Shown: positions 40,936 to 49,916, numbered from the stretch's first letter. The stretch: 50,790 bases of DNA from Candidatus Bathyarchaeota archaeon (GCA_026394265.1 JAPKYO010000004.1:1-50790); one strand, 5' to 3'. The notes: a model not told the origin generated them from the sequence alone. Numbers and translations: made by a program.

Positions 40936-41347
40936 ACAGGTCCACTTTTTTCAGCCCCGTTTTTTCGATGAAGGCGAAGGATTTTACCCTGTAGAGGTGG
41001 CTCTCGCAGGCGCAGTCGCTGCACCCGAAGCGGGGGACGGCTTCCCCCTTCTCCGCTACCTTTGCTGCTATCTCGCACTCCATCCTGACGGCCCAGTCGG
41101 TGGCGTAGATGGCCTCTATCTCCACGCCGGGCTCGCGTAGGAGGTAGTCGATGTGCCAGTGTGCGACCCGGCCCTCCCCCCTGCTGGTTCGCAGGTGCCT
41201 GCCGAGGCGGGGGATGAGGCTGTTCAGGGCGGAGCCGACGTAGACGTAGCGCCCTGCGGGGAAATCGATCTCACCCAGAGCACCCACACTGATCTTAGAG
41301 TCCCTCTCAACCATTATGCAGAGGCAGTAGCTCCCCCGGGTGACCAT
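40904..41347 (-). CDS. GIY-YIG-like DUF123 protein
   Basis: A 147-residue protein of the archaeal DUF123 group, related to GIY-YIG nucleases. GSYCLCIMVERDSKISVGALGEIDFPAGRYVYVGSALNSLIPRLGRHLR has the GxY...YVGSA core, and HWHIDYLL follows at the middle. Cysteines in RFGCSDCACESHLYRV may bind metal. Family members may process DNA or RNA ends, but activity is unproven. Start ATG at 41347. Confidence 0.8.
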   Translation of the reverse strand: MVTRGSYCLCIMVERDSKISVGALGEIDFPAGRYVYVGSALNSLIPRLGRHLRTSRGEGRVAHWHIDYLLREPGVEIEAIYATDWAVRMECEIAAKVAEKGEAVPRFGCSDCACESHLYRVKSFAFIEKTGLKKVDLSTLASLPSPR

Positions 41348-41380
41348 GAGGGAAGAGCCACGCCTTCGTTTAAAAAAGGG

Positions 41381-43291
41381 TCACTTGAGGTGCCCGTTGA
41401 ACCACTCGACCATGTCGTGGAGGCGCCGCTTCCTGATCGCCGGGCGTGCGAGGTTCCTGAATGTGTGGCTTCCCTCCGTGTAGAGGATGAGCTTCGCCTC
41501 GACGCCGAGGTACTTGAGCGCCGTGTACATCTGGATGCTCTGGTCCATCCAGCACCTGTTGTCGTTCATGCTGTGGATGAACATGGTCGGCGTCTTGACG
41601 TTCGCCGCGTATGTGAGGGGCGACTTCTCCGCGTAGGCGGCGGGGTTGCTCCATGGGTCGCCGCCGATCTGGTCTGGGCCGAAGTGGAACCCTATGTCTG
41701 TTGTGCCGAAGAAGCTGACCCAGTTGCAGATGCTGTTCTGGCTCAGGGCGCACCTGAAACGGCCGGTGTGGCCGATGACCCAGTTGGTCATGAATCCGCC
41801 GTAGCTGAGCCCCGTGACGGCGATGCGTGTCTCGTCGATCCAGTCGTATGCGCCGAGGGCGTGGTCGACGGTCTCCATGAAGTCATGGTAGTCCCGCGTC
41901 CCGTACCGGGTCCTGATGTCGGCGAACTCCTGGTCGTAGCCGTCGCTGCCCCTGATGTTTGCGTAGACGACCGCGTAGCCCTCCGAGGCGTATATCTGGT
42001 GCTCGAACATGGGGGCGTGGCCGTACTTGCTGCGCGGGCCGCCGTGTATGTCGAAGATGGCGGGGTACTTCCTTCCCTTCCTCCACCCGTAGGGCTTGAG
42101 CAGCCACCCCTCGATGGTGGCGCCGTCGCTCGCCTCGAAGGTGAAGTGCTCGCCATCGATCATCGGGGCATCCGCGAGCGGCGCCTCCGTGAGGCGCGTG
42201 ATCTTCGCCTCCTTCTTCCCCCTCCTGACGTAGACCTCCATCGGCTCGGCGATCCCAGTCCTCGTGTAGGCGACGACGCCGCCCCTGACTGAGAACTCCT
42301 CGACGCAGAAGTCGCCGACCACGACGGGAGCGATCTCGCCGTCCTCGGGCCTGACGCTGTGAAGCTCGTACCTCCCGCCGTCGCTTACGGGGAAGTAGAT
42401 CCTGTCGCCGTCCCAGACCGGGTTAGGGGCACCCGCGTACTGGCTGCGCAGATCGTTGTAGACGACGCGCCCGCTGCCGCGGTCAAGATTGCCCGTGAGA
42501 TCCGTGGGCTCACCGCCCATCGGTGGGATGACCCAGACCGTCGTGTGTGTCGAGTAGCCGTGGCTGAGGTCGTTGCCCGAGAAGAAGAGTAGCTCGTCGT
42601 CTGGGGACCAGCCGAGGCTCGCTATCGTGTGCTTCTCGAGTATCCTCCTGCATTCGCCCTTCTGGTCGGCTACGTAGAGGGTGGTCTCCCTCGGGGCGGA
42701 CTCCGTCTCGGCGACGGCGTATGCGACCCGCTCGCCCCTATTCGATGGGGCGTGGCAGGCGACGTCGACCTCGCCCTCCGTGATCTGCCTGACAGCCCCC
42801 GAGGCGACGTCCACCACGTGCAGGTGCTTCCTCCTGTAGTGGGTCCAGCCGACGCCGTCGAACCAGAAGGGCAGGTGATCCATTACGTGTGCGTCCTTCG
42901 GTTCCTCGCCGACGAAGCTGAGGTAGTAGATCCTCTCACCGTCGCCGCTCCACGCCGGCTGCTCGGCTCCCCCCGGTGCCTTGCAGACGAGGCGGGGCTC
43001 ACCGCATAGTGTCGTGACCCATATCTCCGCCCCCTTCTCCCCCTCCTTAAGCCCCCTGTTGGAGACGAAGGCGAGCTGTGAGCCGTCCGGGTTCCACACG
43101 GGGCTGCGCGCCTTCTCCCAGTACTTCTTGGGGGCACCGTCCTTGGGGTCGACGAGGTAGAGCGTGGGCACGTATGCGTCACCCTGCGCCCTCGTGACGA
43201 CGTAGGCTAGGCTCTCACCGTCAGGCGACAGCTGAGGGTGGGATGCCATGGCGAACTTTTCTAGATCCTCGATCTCGAGCCTTCTCGGCAT
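41381..43291 (-). CDS. S9-family serine peptidase (acylaminoacyl-peptidase type)
   Basis: A cytoplasmic oligopeptidase of about 636 residues. The N-terminal two thirds form a beta-propeller (repeats such as DAYVPTLYLVDPKDG, PVWNPDGSQLAFVSN, GWSPDDELLFFSGND). The C-terminal alpha/beta-hydrolase domain has the nucleophile in GLSYGGFMTNW, the acid in HSMNDNRC and the catalytic His in TEGSHTFRNL. ATG at 43291 starts MPRRLEIEDLEKF; a GTG three codons upstream is possible. Role: breakdown of small or N-acylated peptides. Confidence 0.92.
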   Translation of the reverse strand: MPRRLEIEDLEKFAMASHPQLSPDGESLAYVVTRAQGDAYVPTLYLVDPKDGAPKKYWEKARSPVWNPDGSQLAFVSNRGLKEGEKGAEIWVTTLCGEPRLVCKAPGGAEQPAWSGDGERIYYLSFVGEEPKDAHVMDHLPFWFDGVGWTHYRRKHLHVVDVASGAVRQITEGEVDVACHAPSNRGERVAYAVAETESAPRETTLYVADQKGECRRILEKHTIASLGWSPDDELLFFSGNDLSHGYSTHTTVWVIPPMGGEPTDLTGNLDRGSGRVVYNDLRSQYAGAPNPVWDGDRIYFPVSDGGRYELHSVRPEDGEIAPVVVGDFCVEEFSVRGGVVAYTRTGIAEPMEVYVRRGKKEAKITRLTEAPLADAPMIDGEHFTFEASDGATIEGWLLKPYGWRKGRKYPAIFDIHGGPRSKYGHAPMFEHQIYASEGYAVVYANIRGSDGYDQEFADIRTRYGTRDYHDFMETVDHALGAYDWIDETRIAVTGLSYGGFMTNWVIGHTGRFRCALSQNSICNWVSFFGTTDIGFHFGPDQIGGDPWSNPAAYAEKSPLTYAANVKTPTMFIHSMNDNRCWMDQSIQMYTALKYLGVEAKLILYTEGSHTFRNLARPAIRKRRLHDMVEWFNGHLK

Positions 43292-43391
43292 GTGAATCAC
43301 TGATCCTAAACATGCGCCGATCGGGATTTAAGATTGGGCAGACCTACCTGCCTGCAAAGTTTTTTCGGCGCAATACGCTGTAGCTGATAAC

Positions 43392-44567
43392 ATGGTTATC
43401 AAGCTGAAGGACGAGTTCCCACTCCTGAAGGGGAAGATACACTTCGACACCGCGACGACCGGCGCAATGCCCGCCTCCACGATAAAGGTGATCGGCGAGT
43501 ACGTTGAGACTGTTCAGGCGATGTTCCGCGGCGAGCTGCCCTGGCAATCCGGGACGGGCGAGTACGCGCAGCGGCGCCTGAACTCGAAGAAGCTATTCGC
43601 CGAGATCATCGGCGGTCGGGAGGAAGAAGTCGCCTTCATCCCCAACGCTACTGCGGGCATAAACACCGCCATGAACATGATCCCCATGAAGAGGGGCAAT
43701 AACGTCGTCTGCACCAACCTCAGCTATCCCATGACGGCTACTATCGTCAACAAGCAGAGGGACCGCGGCGCCAAGCCCAAGTGGATAAAGAACAAGAAGA
43801 GCACAGTCACCCTGGAGCAGTTCGAGAAGGCGGTAAACGACAAGACGGCGGTGGTGGTCGTCGACCAGCCCAGCTGGTTCAACGGCTACCTGCACGACCT
43901 CAAGGGACTCGCGGAGATATGCCACGCACACGGGGCGAAGCTCGTCGTCGACGGCACGCAGTGCGTCGGCAGCCTCGCTTGGGAGGCCGACCGCTGGGGC
44001 GTAGACTTCGTCGCCACGAGCACATACAAGTGGCTCATGGGAGGCCACTACGGCCAGTCCGCGGGCTTCCTCTTCGTCTCGAAACCCAACATCGACGCGA
44101 CTCAGCCTGTTTACGTCGGCGAGAAGACCCTCCCCCCCGAGGTGGGGGAGAGGAACACCCTCGACGAGTTCACCCTCTACGACTTCAAGCCCCGCAAGGG
44201 CATCGAGCGCATCGAGGTCTTCCCCCGCCAGGAGATAAGCTACGTCGCCGTGGAGAACTCGATGAAGGTGCTTCTAGCGCACGGGAAGAAGGCGGTGGAG
44301 AGGCAGGTCAGGGACGTGGACAACGTCCTCATCGAGGAGCTGACGAAGAAGCACTTCAGGCTCCAGACCCCGAAGGAGGAGGAGAGGCGGATATACGTCA
44401 ACGTTCAGGTCCCCGACTTCAAGGCGGTGGGGGAGAAGCTGATGGCTAGGAACGTGCACGTCGCGCCGAGGATCGGCGGGCTGCGCATAAGCCCCCACTT
44501 CTACAACACCGAGGAGGAGGCCGTCGCCCTCGTCAAGGCCCTCCACGAGGTAACCAAGCCCCGGTAA
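43392..44567 (+). CDS. Class V aminotransferase (cysteine desulfurase-like fold)
   Basis: PLP enzyme of 391 residues. FDTATTGAMPASTIK at the start, FIPNATAGINTAMNM, VDGTQCVGSLAWEAD and the PLP Lys in STYKWLMGGHYGQSAGFLF follow the class V fold. The catalytic Cys loop of IscS/SufS is not clear, so isopenicillin N epimerase-like or other amino-acid lyase/transaminase functions are as likely. ATG at 43392. PurD follows 41 bases downstream. Confidence 0.85.
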   Translation: MVIKLKDEFPLLKGKIHFDTATTGAMPASTIKVIGEYVETVQAMFRGELPWQSGTGEYAQRRLNSKKLFAEIIGGREEEVAFIPNATAGINTAMNMIPMKRGNNVVCTNLSYPMTATIVNKQRDRGAKPKWIKNKKSTVTLEQFEKAVNDKTAVVVVDQPSWFNGYLHDLKGLAEICHAHGAKLVVDGTQCVGSLAWEADRWGVDFVATSTYKWLMGGHYGQSAGFLFVSKPNIDATQPVYVGEKTLPPEVGERNTLDEFTLYDFKPRKGIERIEVFPRQEISYVAVENSMKVLLAHGKKAVERQVRDVDNVLIEELTKKHFRLQTPKEEERRIYVNVQVPDFKAVGEKLMARNVHVAPRIGGLRISPHFYNTEEEAVALVKALHEVTKPR

Positions 44568-44608
44568 ACCCTTTTCTTCCCAAGCCGGGTATTTCTCTCG
44601 ATCCTGCT

Positions 44609-45847
44609 TTGAAGGTCCTAGTCGTCGGGAACGGCGCGAGGGAGCACGCCATCGCCAAGAAGCTCCACGGTGACGGAGCCGAGCTTACCTCCGCCATGGC
44701 GAAGAGGAACCCGGGCATCGCCGCAATCAGCAAGCGGGTCGAACTAATCGACATAAACAAGCCCGCCGACTACGACCGCTTCACCGGCGTCGACATCGCA
44801 TTCATCGGCCCCGAGGCCCCACTCGCGGCGGGCATCGCTGACACCCTCAACGCCAAGGGCATCCCCACGGTCGGCCCCGTGAAGAACCTCGCACGACTAG
44901 AGTGGAGCAAGAGCTACGCCCGCCTCGTCCTAGAGGAGAACGGCATCCCCTGCAACCCAGCCTTCAAGATATGCAGGAACCTCTTCGAGGTCAAGACATT
45001 CCTAAAGGACCACCCCGACGTAGCCGTGAAGCCCGAGGGGCTCACGGGCGGGAAGGGCGTCAAGCTCACCGGGGAACAGCTCCACTCCGCGAAGGAGGTG
45101 GAGGACTACTGCGCCGAGTGCATAAGAAACGACGGCCTCGTCGTCCTCGAAGAGAAGCTCAGGGGGAAGGAGTTCACCCTGCAGGCATTCGTCGACGGCA
45201 AGCACGTCGAGGTGATGCCACTCGTCCGCGACTTCAAGAGGGCGTACGACGGGGACAAGGGACCCAACACGGGGAGCATGGGGAGCTTTAGCTGCCCCGA
45301 CCACGGGCTGCCCGACCTATCAACTGCGGCGGTGAAGAAGGGCGTCGAGATCATGAAGACAACCATCTCCAGCCTCACCGAGGAAGTGGGGGAGTACCAC
45401 GGATTCCTCTACGGTGGCTTCATGAACACCGAGCGGGGCGTCTACCTCATCGAATACAACAGCCGCCTCGGCGACCCCGAGGCAATAAACGTCCTCGCCC
45501 TACTCGACGACTCCCTCATCGAGACGGGTTTCAAGATGGTCGATGGCAAGCTCAGGAAGCCCGCCTTCAGGAAGGAGGCGACGGTCTGCGTCTACGTCGT
45601 CCCCGAGGGCTACCCGGACAACCCGAAGAAGGACCAGCCCATCACCGTGGGCAAGCTGAGCCACTCCGAGCCCTACTACGCCTCCGTCTACGAGGAGGGC
45701 GGCGTCATAAAGACCACAGGGAGCAGGGCGGTCGCACTCCTCGCCAAGGGCAAATCCGTCGCCGAGGCACGTGAGAGGGTCTACTCCGACGCCAACGCCA
45801 TCAAAGGTGCCCTCTTCTATCGGCGCGACATCGCCTCCGGGGTCTAA
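44609..45847 (+). CDS. purD: Phosphoribosylamine-glycine ligase (GARS)
   Basis: Second purine synthesis step: ATP-dependent ligation of glycine to phosphoribosylamine. VVGNGAREHAIAKKL at the N-terminus, FIGPEAPLAAGIAD, the ATP-grasp core VKPEGLTGGKGVKL and the C-terminal IEYNSRLGDPEA mark PurD. 412 residues, normal. TTG at 44609 is used because it directly precedes KVLVVGNGARE. Other purine genes are not in the window. Confidence 0.95.
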   Translation: MKVLVVGNGAREHAIAKKLHGDGAELTSAMAKRNPGIAAISKRVELIDINKPADYDRFTGVDIAFIGPEAPLAAGIADTLNAKGIPTVGPVKNLARLEWSKSYARLVLEENGIPCNPAFKICRNLFEVKTFLKDHPDVAVKPEGLTGGKGVKLTGEQLHSAKEVEDYCAECIRNDGLVVLEEKLRGKEFTLQAFVDGKHVEVMPLVRDFKRAYDGDKGPNTGSMGSFSCPDHGLPDLSTAAVKKGVEIMKTTISSLTEEVGEYHGFLYGGFMNTERGVYLIEYNSRLGDPEAINVLALLDDSLIETGFKMVDGKLRKPAFRKEATVCVYVVPEGYPDNPKKDQPITVGKLSHSEPYYASVYEEGGVIKTTGSRAVALLAKGKSVAEARERVYSDANAIKGALFYRRDIASGV

Positions 45848-45900
45848 TCCACACAAGTTATTAGGAAACAACCAGAGAAGTTAGTTAACAGGGTGGGTAC

Positions 45901-46467
45901 ATGAGCGGCAGAGACGACAAGCTGGCGCGCCTCGAAGCGATACTCTACGCCTCAGGCCGCCCATTGAGCCTCGCCACGATAGTCGCCCACCTGAAGCTGG
46001 AGAACGAGCAGGAGGCGAAGCAGCTCACCATCCGCCTCGGCGAGATATACGAGCAGGACAGCAGCCCCCTCGAAGTCAGACACCTCCCAGAGGACCGCGT
46101 CGTCATCCAGCTAAAGACCGACTACACGAAGGAGGCGCGCAAGTTCAGCATACGCCCCCTCCTCACCGCCGGGCCACTCCGCACCCTAAGCTACATCGCC
46201 TACAACCAACCCATCGAGCAGAGGGAGGTCGCCATCGCCCGCGGCAGCCAATCCTACCAACACATAAAACAGCTCGTCCAGATGGGCTTCGTCGATAAGG
46301 AGAAGGGCAAAGGCAGGGCGAAGCTCCTAAAGACGACGGACGACTTCGCCGACACACTTGGCCTCAGCAGGGACCGCTCAAACATGAAGCGCCAGCTACG
46401 CAGCCTCTTCCACAAACTCGAAGCCGAGGACCTACAGAGCAAGCAGGACAAGCAGAAAGAACAGTAA
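45901..46467 (+). CDS. scpB: Segregation and condensation protein ScpB
   Basis: Winged-helix (kite) subunit of the SMC-ScpAB condensin-like complex. LARLEAILYASGRPLSLATIVAHL at the start, TAGPLRTLSYIAYNQPIEQREVAIARGSQSYQHIKQLVQMGFV in the middle are typical ScpB blocks. 188 residues plus a charged C-terminal tail. Archaeal ScpB proteins are known in some lineages. No scpA or smc gene lies in the window. GGTGGGT before the ATG may be a Shine-Dalgarno site. Confidence 0.88.
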   Translation: MSGRDDKLARLEAILYASGRPLSLATIVAHLKLENEQEAKQLTIRLGEIYEQDSSPLEVRHLPEDRVVIQLKTDYTKEARKFSIRPLLTAGPLRTLSYIAYNQPIEQREVAIARGSQSYQHIKQLVQMGFVDKEKGKGRAKLLKTTDDFADTLGLSRDRSNMKRQLRSLFHKLEAEDLQSKQDKQKEQ

Positions 46468-46508
46468 CTCGCCCCATTTTTTCACCCGCCCCCGCGGCAA
46501 GCCACACA

Positions 46509-46575
46509 AGATAAAAAAAGATAAAAATAGACAAATAAACACAGAAAAAGACAAAAATAGACAAAAAAAGATGAG
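46509..46575. repeat. AT-rich imperfect direct repeat
   Basis: A 67-base A-rich purine stretch contains GATAAAAATAGACAAA (46520-46535) and GACAAAAATAGACAAA (46550-46565), 15 of 16 bases identical and 30 bases apart, flanked by similar AGATAAAA and AGACAAAA units. It lies in a 283-base gap after scpB that otherwise shows no gene. On the minus strand it is a T-rich tract and could aid termination. Confidence 0.55.
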
Positions 46576-46750
46576 GGAAAACGCTTTTTTCGAACCCAAA
46601 CCGGAAAAGGAACCCTAAAACAGCTTGGATAGGTTCCAAGAAAGAACCCGGAGGGGGATAGGAAAAATATCTACTAGGTCACGCGCCCCGGAGACCCCGA
46701 ACCAGTAAAATGATTTATCCTCATTCGACGGAAATCCATGCGATGAGGTT

Positions 46751-47833
46751 TTGACCGACCCCTTCCCCTACATCAAGGTCTCCGGCTCCGCCCACGAATG
46801 CGGCGTGAAATACGGTAAAGCGGCGAAGAAGCAGATCCGCCACAACGTCGACTACTACCTCGGCCTCTGGAGCCGAATATGCGGAATGACCCAGAGCGAC
46901 GCCCTGAAGAAGGCGTCCACCACCGCCGACCCGATAAAGAAGTACGACGCCGGCATCTACGAGGAGATCGAAGGGATAGCGGAGGGCTCGGGCTCCAAAC
47001 TCGACGAGATACTCGCCCTGAACACGCGGTACGAGCTCCTCTTCAGCCAAGTAAAGCTCGCCCCAGACGGCTGCACCGCCCTCGCCGCGCTACCCGACGC
47101 CACAACCGTGGGACACACACTCCTCGCCCAGAACTGGGACTACCGCCCCGGCGTCAAGGAAGGCTGCGTAACCCTCGAAATAAGACAAGAGGGAAAACCC
47201 GCCGTCCTCCTACACACTGAGGCGGGCACCGTCGGCCACAAGGGACTAAACTCAAACGGCGTCGGCGTCGTCCTCAACGCACTCGTCAGTGACAAGGACC
47301 ACTTCGAGCCCCATCCACCCATCCTCGTCCAGTGCAGAAAGGTCCTGAACAGCGGAGGACTGAACGAGGCCATGATGGCCGTACTCAACGCCAAGCGGAG
47401 CGTCTCCTCAAACGTCATCATCGCCCAAGACGGCGGCGTCGCCGTCGACCTAGAGATGAGCCCCCTAGACACCTCAATAATGGTCCCCCAAGACGGACAC
47501 ATCGCCCACACAAACCACTTCATCGGCCCACGCAGCCTAAACATCAGGGACACATTCGTCACACAGATACCCAACACCATCTACCGCCTCAGCAGGACGA
47601 ACGCCTCCATGAGGAGCTGGCAGCACCGCGTCAGCGTCGATGGCGTAAAGGAGATGCTCAGGGACCACTTCGGGAAGCCCTACAGCGTCTGCTGCCACAC
47701 CGACCCAGCCGTCGTTGAGGACATGCAAGCCGAGACCGTCGCCTCGGTCATCATGGACCTCGACGAGCGAAGCCTACACATAACCAAGGGACCCCCCTGC
47801 CAGAGCGAGTACAAGAAATACACCCTAAACTAA
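46751..47833 (+). CDS. Peptidase C45 / acyl-CoA:6-APA acyltransferase-like Ntn hydrolase
   Basis: A 360-residue Ntn-fold protein. The mature N-terminus is predicted at the Cys of DGCTALAALP (near residue 105), followed by HTLLAQNWDYRPG; this GC[TS]xxxA...NWD layout is the C45 hallmark. LNSNGVGVVLNAL and HTNHFIGP also fit. The precursor is probably cut just before the Cys. It could be an acyltransferase, amidase or peptidase. TTG at 46751 follows GATGAGG and TATA-like GATTTATC (46711-46718). Confidence 0.82.
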   Translation: MTDPFPYIKVSGSAHECGVKYGKAAKKQIRHNVDYYLGLWSRICGMTQSDALKKASTTADPIKKYDAGIYEEIEGIAEGSGSKLDEILALNTRYELLFSQVKLAPDGCTALAALPDATTVGHTLLAQNWDYRPGVKEGCVTLEIRQEGKPAVLLHTEAGTVGHKGLNSNGVGVVLNALVSDKDHFEPHPPILVQCRKVLNSGGLNEAMMAVLNAKRSVSSNVIIAQDGGVAVDLEMSPLDTSIMVPQDGHIAHTNHFIGPRSLNIRDTFVTQIPNTIYRLSRTNASMRSWQHRVSVDGVKEMLRDHFGKPYSVCCHTDPAVVEDMQAETVASVIMDLDERSLHITKGPPCQSEYKKYTLN

Positions 47834-47849
47834 GACCCCGAATCATAAT

Positions 47850-47857
47850 CTTTTATA
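47850..47857 (+). promoter_or_regulatory. TATA box of the 43-residue membrane peptide gene
   Basis: TTTTATAG, which would start transcription near 47880, nine bases before ATG 47889. It supports the small gene as a separate unit. Confidence 0.5.
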
Positions 47858-47888
47858 GCGACCAACACGCGCCTCGACTAGATGACAG

Positions 47889-48020
47889 ATGGCTGAGCAG
47901 AACTCCCCCCTCATACTCATCGCCACAATCGTAAGCCTCCTCCCCGGCGCCTACTTCGCCTGGATGGTGCTGAAGGGCCTCATCCTCACCCTCCGGGGCG
48001 GCAAGGACGACGACCTCTAA
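47889..48020 (+). CDS. Small single-span membrane protein, 43 residues
   Basis: ATG to TAA, 43 residues. One hydrophobic helix (SPLILIATIVSLLPGAYFAW plus MVLKGLILTL) precedes a short charged tail RGGKDDDL. A TATA box 30 bases upstream and GC-rich codon use like the neighbours support it. No family is recognised. It lies between the C45-like and AIM24-like genes on the same strand, each with its own promoter-like element. Confidence 0.55.
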   Translation: MAEQNSPLILIATIVSLLPGAYFAWMVLKGLILTLRGGKDDDL

Positions 48021-48090
48021 CTATATAGAACCCGTATTCTACGTCTGAGAACTTTAAAAGACGCCTCAATCATAGCTTAAACGAAGGACG

Positions 48091-48792
48091 ATGAAGTACC
48101 AGATCAAGTACGCCCCGAGCTACTCCATGCTAGTCTTAAACCTCGAACAGGGTGAACAGATCACCGGCGAGGCGGGCGCCATGACATACATGACGCCGAC
48201 CATGGAGATCAAGACCCGCAAGAGGGAGAGCAGCATCCTCGGCACGCTCGCCACCGCCATACTCGGCGGCCAAAGCTTCTTCGTCAACGACTACGCCGCC
48301 ACAGGGGGCGCGGGAGAGATAGCACTCGTCGCCGCCCCCGTCGGCGACATCACCAAACTCGACGTCCAACCCAACAAGGGCTACATAATCCAGAAGGCGA
48401 GCTACCTCGCCTCCAGCCAGGCCATAGACCTCGACGTCCGCTGGGAAGGCTTCAGCAAGGGCCTCTTCGGCCAGGGCCTCTTCATGATCAAGACCACCGG
48501 CCAGGGCGACCTCTTCATCAACACCTTCGGCGCCATCGACAAGCACGAACTCGCCCCCGGACAGGAACTCATCGTCGACAACTTCCACCTCGTCGCCTTC
48601 AGCGACACATGCAGCTACAGCGTCGAGAAGGCCGGCGGGTGGAAGGAGACCATCTTCAGCGGCGAGGGACTCATGACGCGCATCACGGGCCCCGGCGAGG
48701 TCTACATACAGACAAAGAACCTGCGCGAGTTCGCCGACTGGATCTGGACGCTGATAGAGCCAAACGTCCAGATGCACAGCCGAGCAAGGTAA
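48091..48792 (+). CDS. AIM24-family protein (TIGR00266)
   Basis: A 233-residue soluble beta-rich protein. MKYQIKYAPSYSMLVLNLEQGEQITGEAGAMTYMTPTMEIKTR is the classic start of the AIM24/TIGR00266 family, followed by FVNDYAATGGAGEIALVAAPVGDI and GEGLMTRITGPGEVYIQTKN. Function is unknown in prokaryotes; the yeast homologue is mitochondrial. ATTTTAAAAG-like ACTTTAAAAG at about 48051-48060 is a probable TATA box. Confidence 0.88.
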   Translation: MKYQIKYAPSYSMLVLNLEQGEQITGEAGAMTYMTPTMEIKTRKRESSILGTLATAILGGQSFFVNDYAATGGAGEIALVAAPVGDITKLDVQPNKGYIIQKASYLASSQAIDLDVRWEGFSKGLFGQGLFMIKTTGQGDLFINTFGAIDKHELAPGQELIVDNFHLVAFSDTCSYSVEKAGGWKETIFSGEGLMTRITGPGEVYIQTKNLREFADWIWTLIEPNVQMHSRAR

Positions 48793-48799
48793 AAGGGGC

Positions 48800-49876
48800 T
48801 TAATCGCAGGGCTCCGGGTCCCTCTCGAGGCTGCCGCAGGTGCAGTGGATGCTCCCGCTGTTCCTCGGCCTTACGAGGCTGCTGCACTCGACCTCCACGA
48901 CCTCGACGCCTATGGATTCGAGCCACTTCGTGTTCTTCGGGTTGCCGACGGGGACCATGACCTTCATGGGCTCTAGGACCACTCCCGTGTTGGGCCCGAT
49001 CTTCGCACCGTGGGTGTCTGTGTAGACGAGTTCCTCTGGCGGCGTGATGAACTTCCAGTTCATCGTCCTCTTCATCCACTCGACGAGGTGTGGCTCGAAC
49101 CACTTTGGGTCGCCGACGCTGGTGTGGCGGTCTATCATGGCGTAGTCGATGGTTCCCTTCGTCGAGCCGTAACCGGGCTCGATCTTGATGTCGACCTCTG
49201 GGTCTTGGAGCTTTATGATCCTCGCCAACTGCTCGTGGCCCGAGTCGTTCGCGTCGGAGATCGCCTTGTCAGCGGTGTTACCTCTCGCGAAGTGGACCTC
49301 TACGAGGAGGTGCTTCTCGTCGAGCCAGCCTATGGAGCCGCCCTCCGCCATGCCGTCGCCCATGATCATGCCCACGACGGGGCAACCCGCCTCCGCGAGT
49401 GTCTGGTAGGTGGGCAGCTCCTCCCCCTTCCTGATCCAGTCGTACATGCGGAGTATGACCTGCCCGTATACGGTGGGGTGGCAGACGTCGTCCGTGAAGA
49501 TCGCCTTCACCTGATATGGCGGGTCGTGTGGGTCGGGCTTCCTCACGAGGACTCGTATCCCCTCGTCCCTGTACGCCTTGACGAGGTTCTCGTGGTGCTC
49601 CACCATCTCGTCGAGGTTCGGCTTGAATGTCATGCGCCACGCCGCGAGGCTCGCCTCGTGCGGCGGCCAGGGCGTCTTCTTCCCGACGCTGAGGAACTCC
49701 TTCCCCGGGCGGTGGACGAGGACGGTGCGGAGCTTGCCGATGCTGGTGTTCGCCTTCCACTTGCTCCCCCAGAACTTGGGCATGTCCTCCTCGAAGGTGG
49801 TGTGCACCTGCGGGTGGAGGCGTGTGTACATGTCGGTGAGCTGCTTGATGTTCTCCGCGCTGTTTGCCTGAGACAT
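48800..49876 (-). CDS. Amidinotransferase/arginine deiminase-fold enzyme
   Basis: A 358-residue protein of the guanidine-group-modifying superfamily. LRTVLVHRPGKEF near residue 47, the acidic FTDDVCHPT, AEGGSIGWLDEKHLLVEVHFARGN (equivalent of EGGD...GxSxRTN) and the C-terminal nucleophile Cys in SGSIHCTCGSL follow the family layout. The usual EGGD becomes EGGS and the R-T-N loop is changed, so its substrate may differ from arginine. It could be an arginine deiminase, amidinotransferase or dimethylargininase-like enzyme. Carbamate kinase, a possible partner, lies 23 kb away. Confidence 0.8.
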   Translation of the reverse strand: MSQANSAENIKQLTDMYTRLHPQVHTTFEEDMPKFWGSKWKANTSIGKLRTVLVHRPGKEFLSVGKKTPWPPHEASLAAWRMTFKPNLDEMVEHHENLVKAYRDEGIRVLVRKPDPHDPPYQVKAIFTDDVCHPTVYGQVILRMYDWIRKGEELPTYQTLAEAGCPVVGMIMGDGMAEGGSIGWLDEKHLLVEVHFARGNTADKAISDANDSGHEQLARIIKLQDPEVDIKIEPGYGSTKGTIDYAMIDRHTSVGDPKWFEPHLVEWMKRTMNWKFITPPEELVYTDTHGAKIGPNTGVVLEPMKVMVPVGNPKNTKWLESIGVEVVEVECSSLVRPRNSGSIHCTCGSLERDPEPCD

Positions 49877-49916
49877 GGGTAAGGGGTGGGTGGAGTGGCT
49901 AAAACAGTTGCCCCGA

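Noticed and set aside
41153..42292. 379-codon plus-strand frame
   Set aside because: Antisense to the S9 peptidase gene, biased composition, no motifs.
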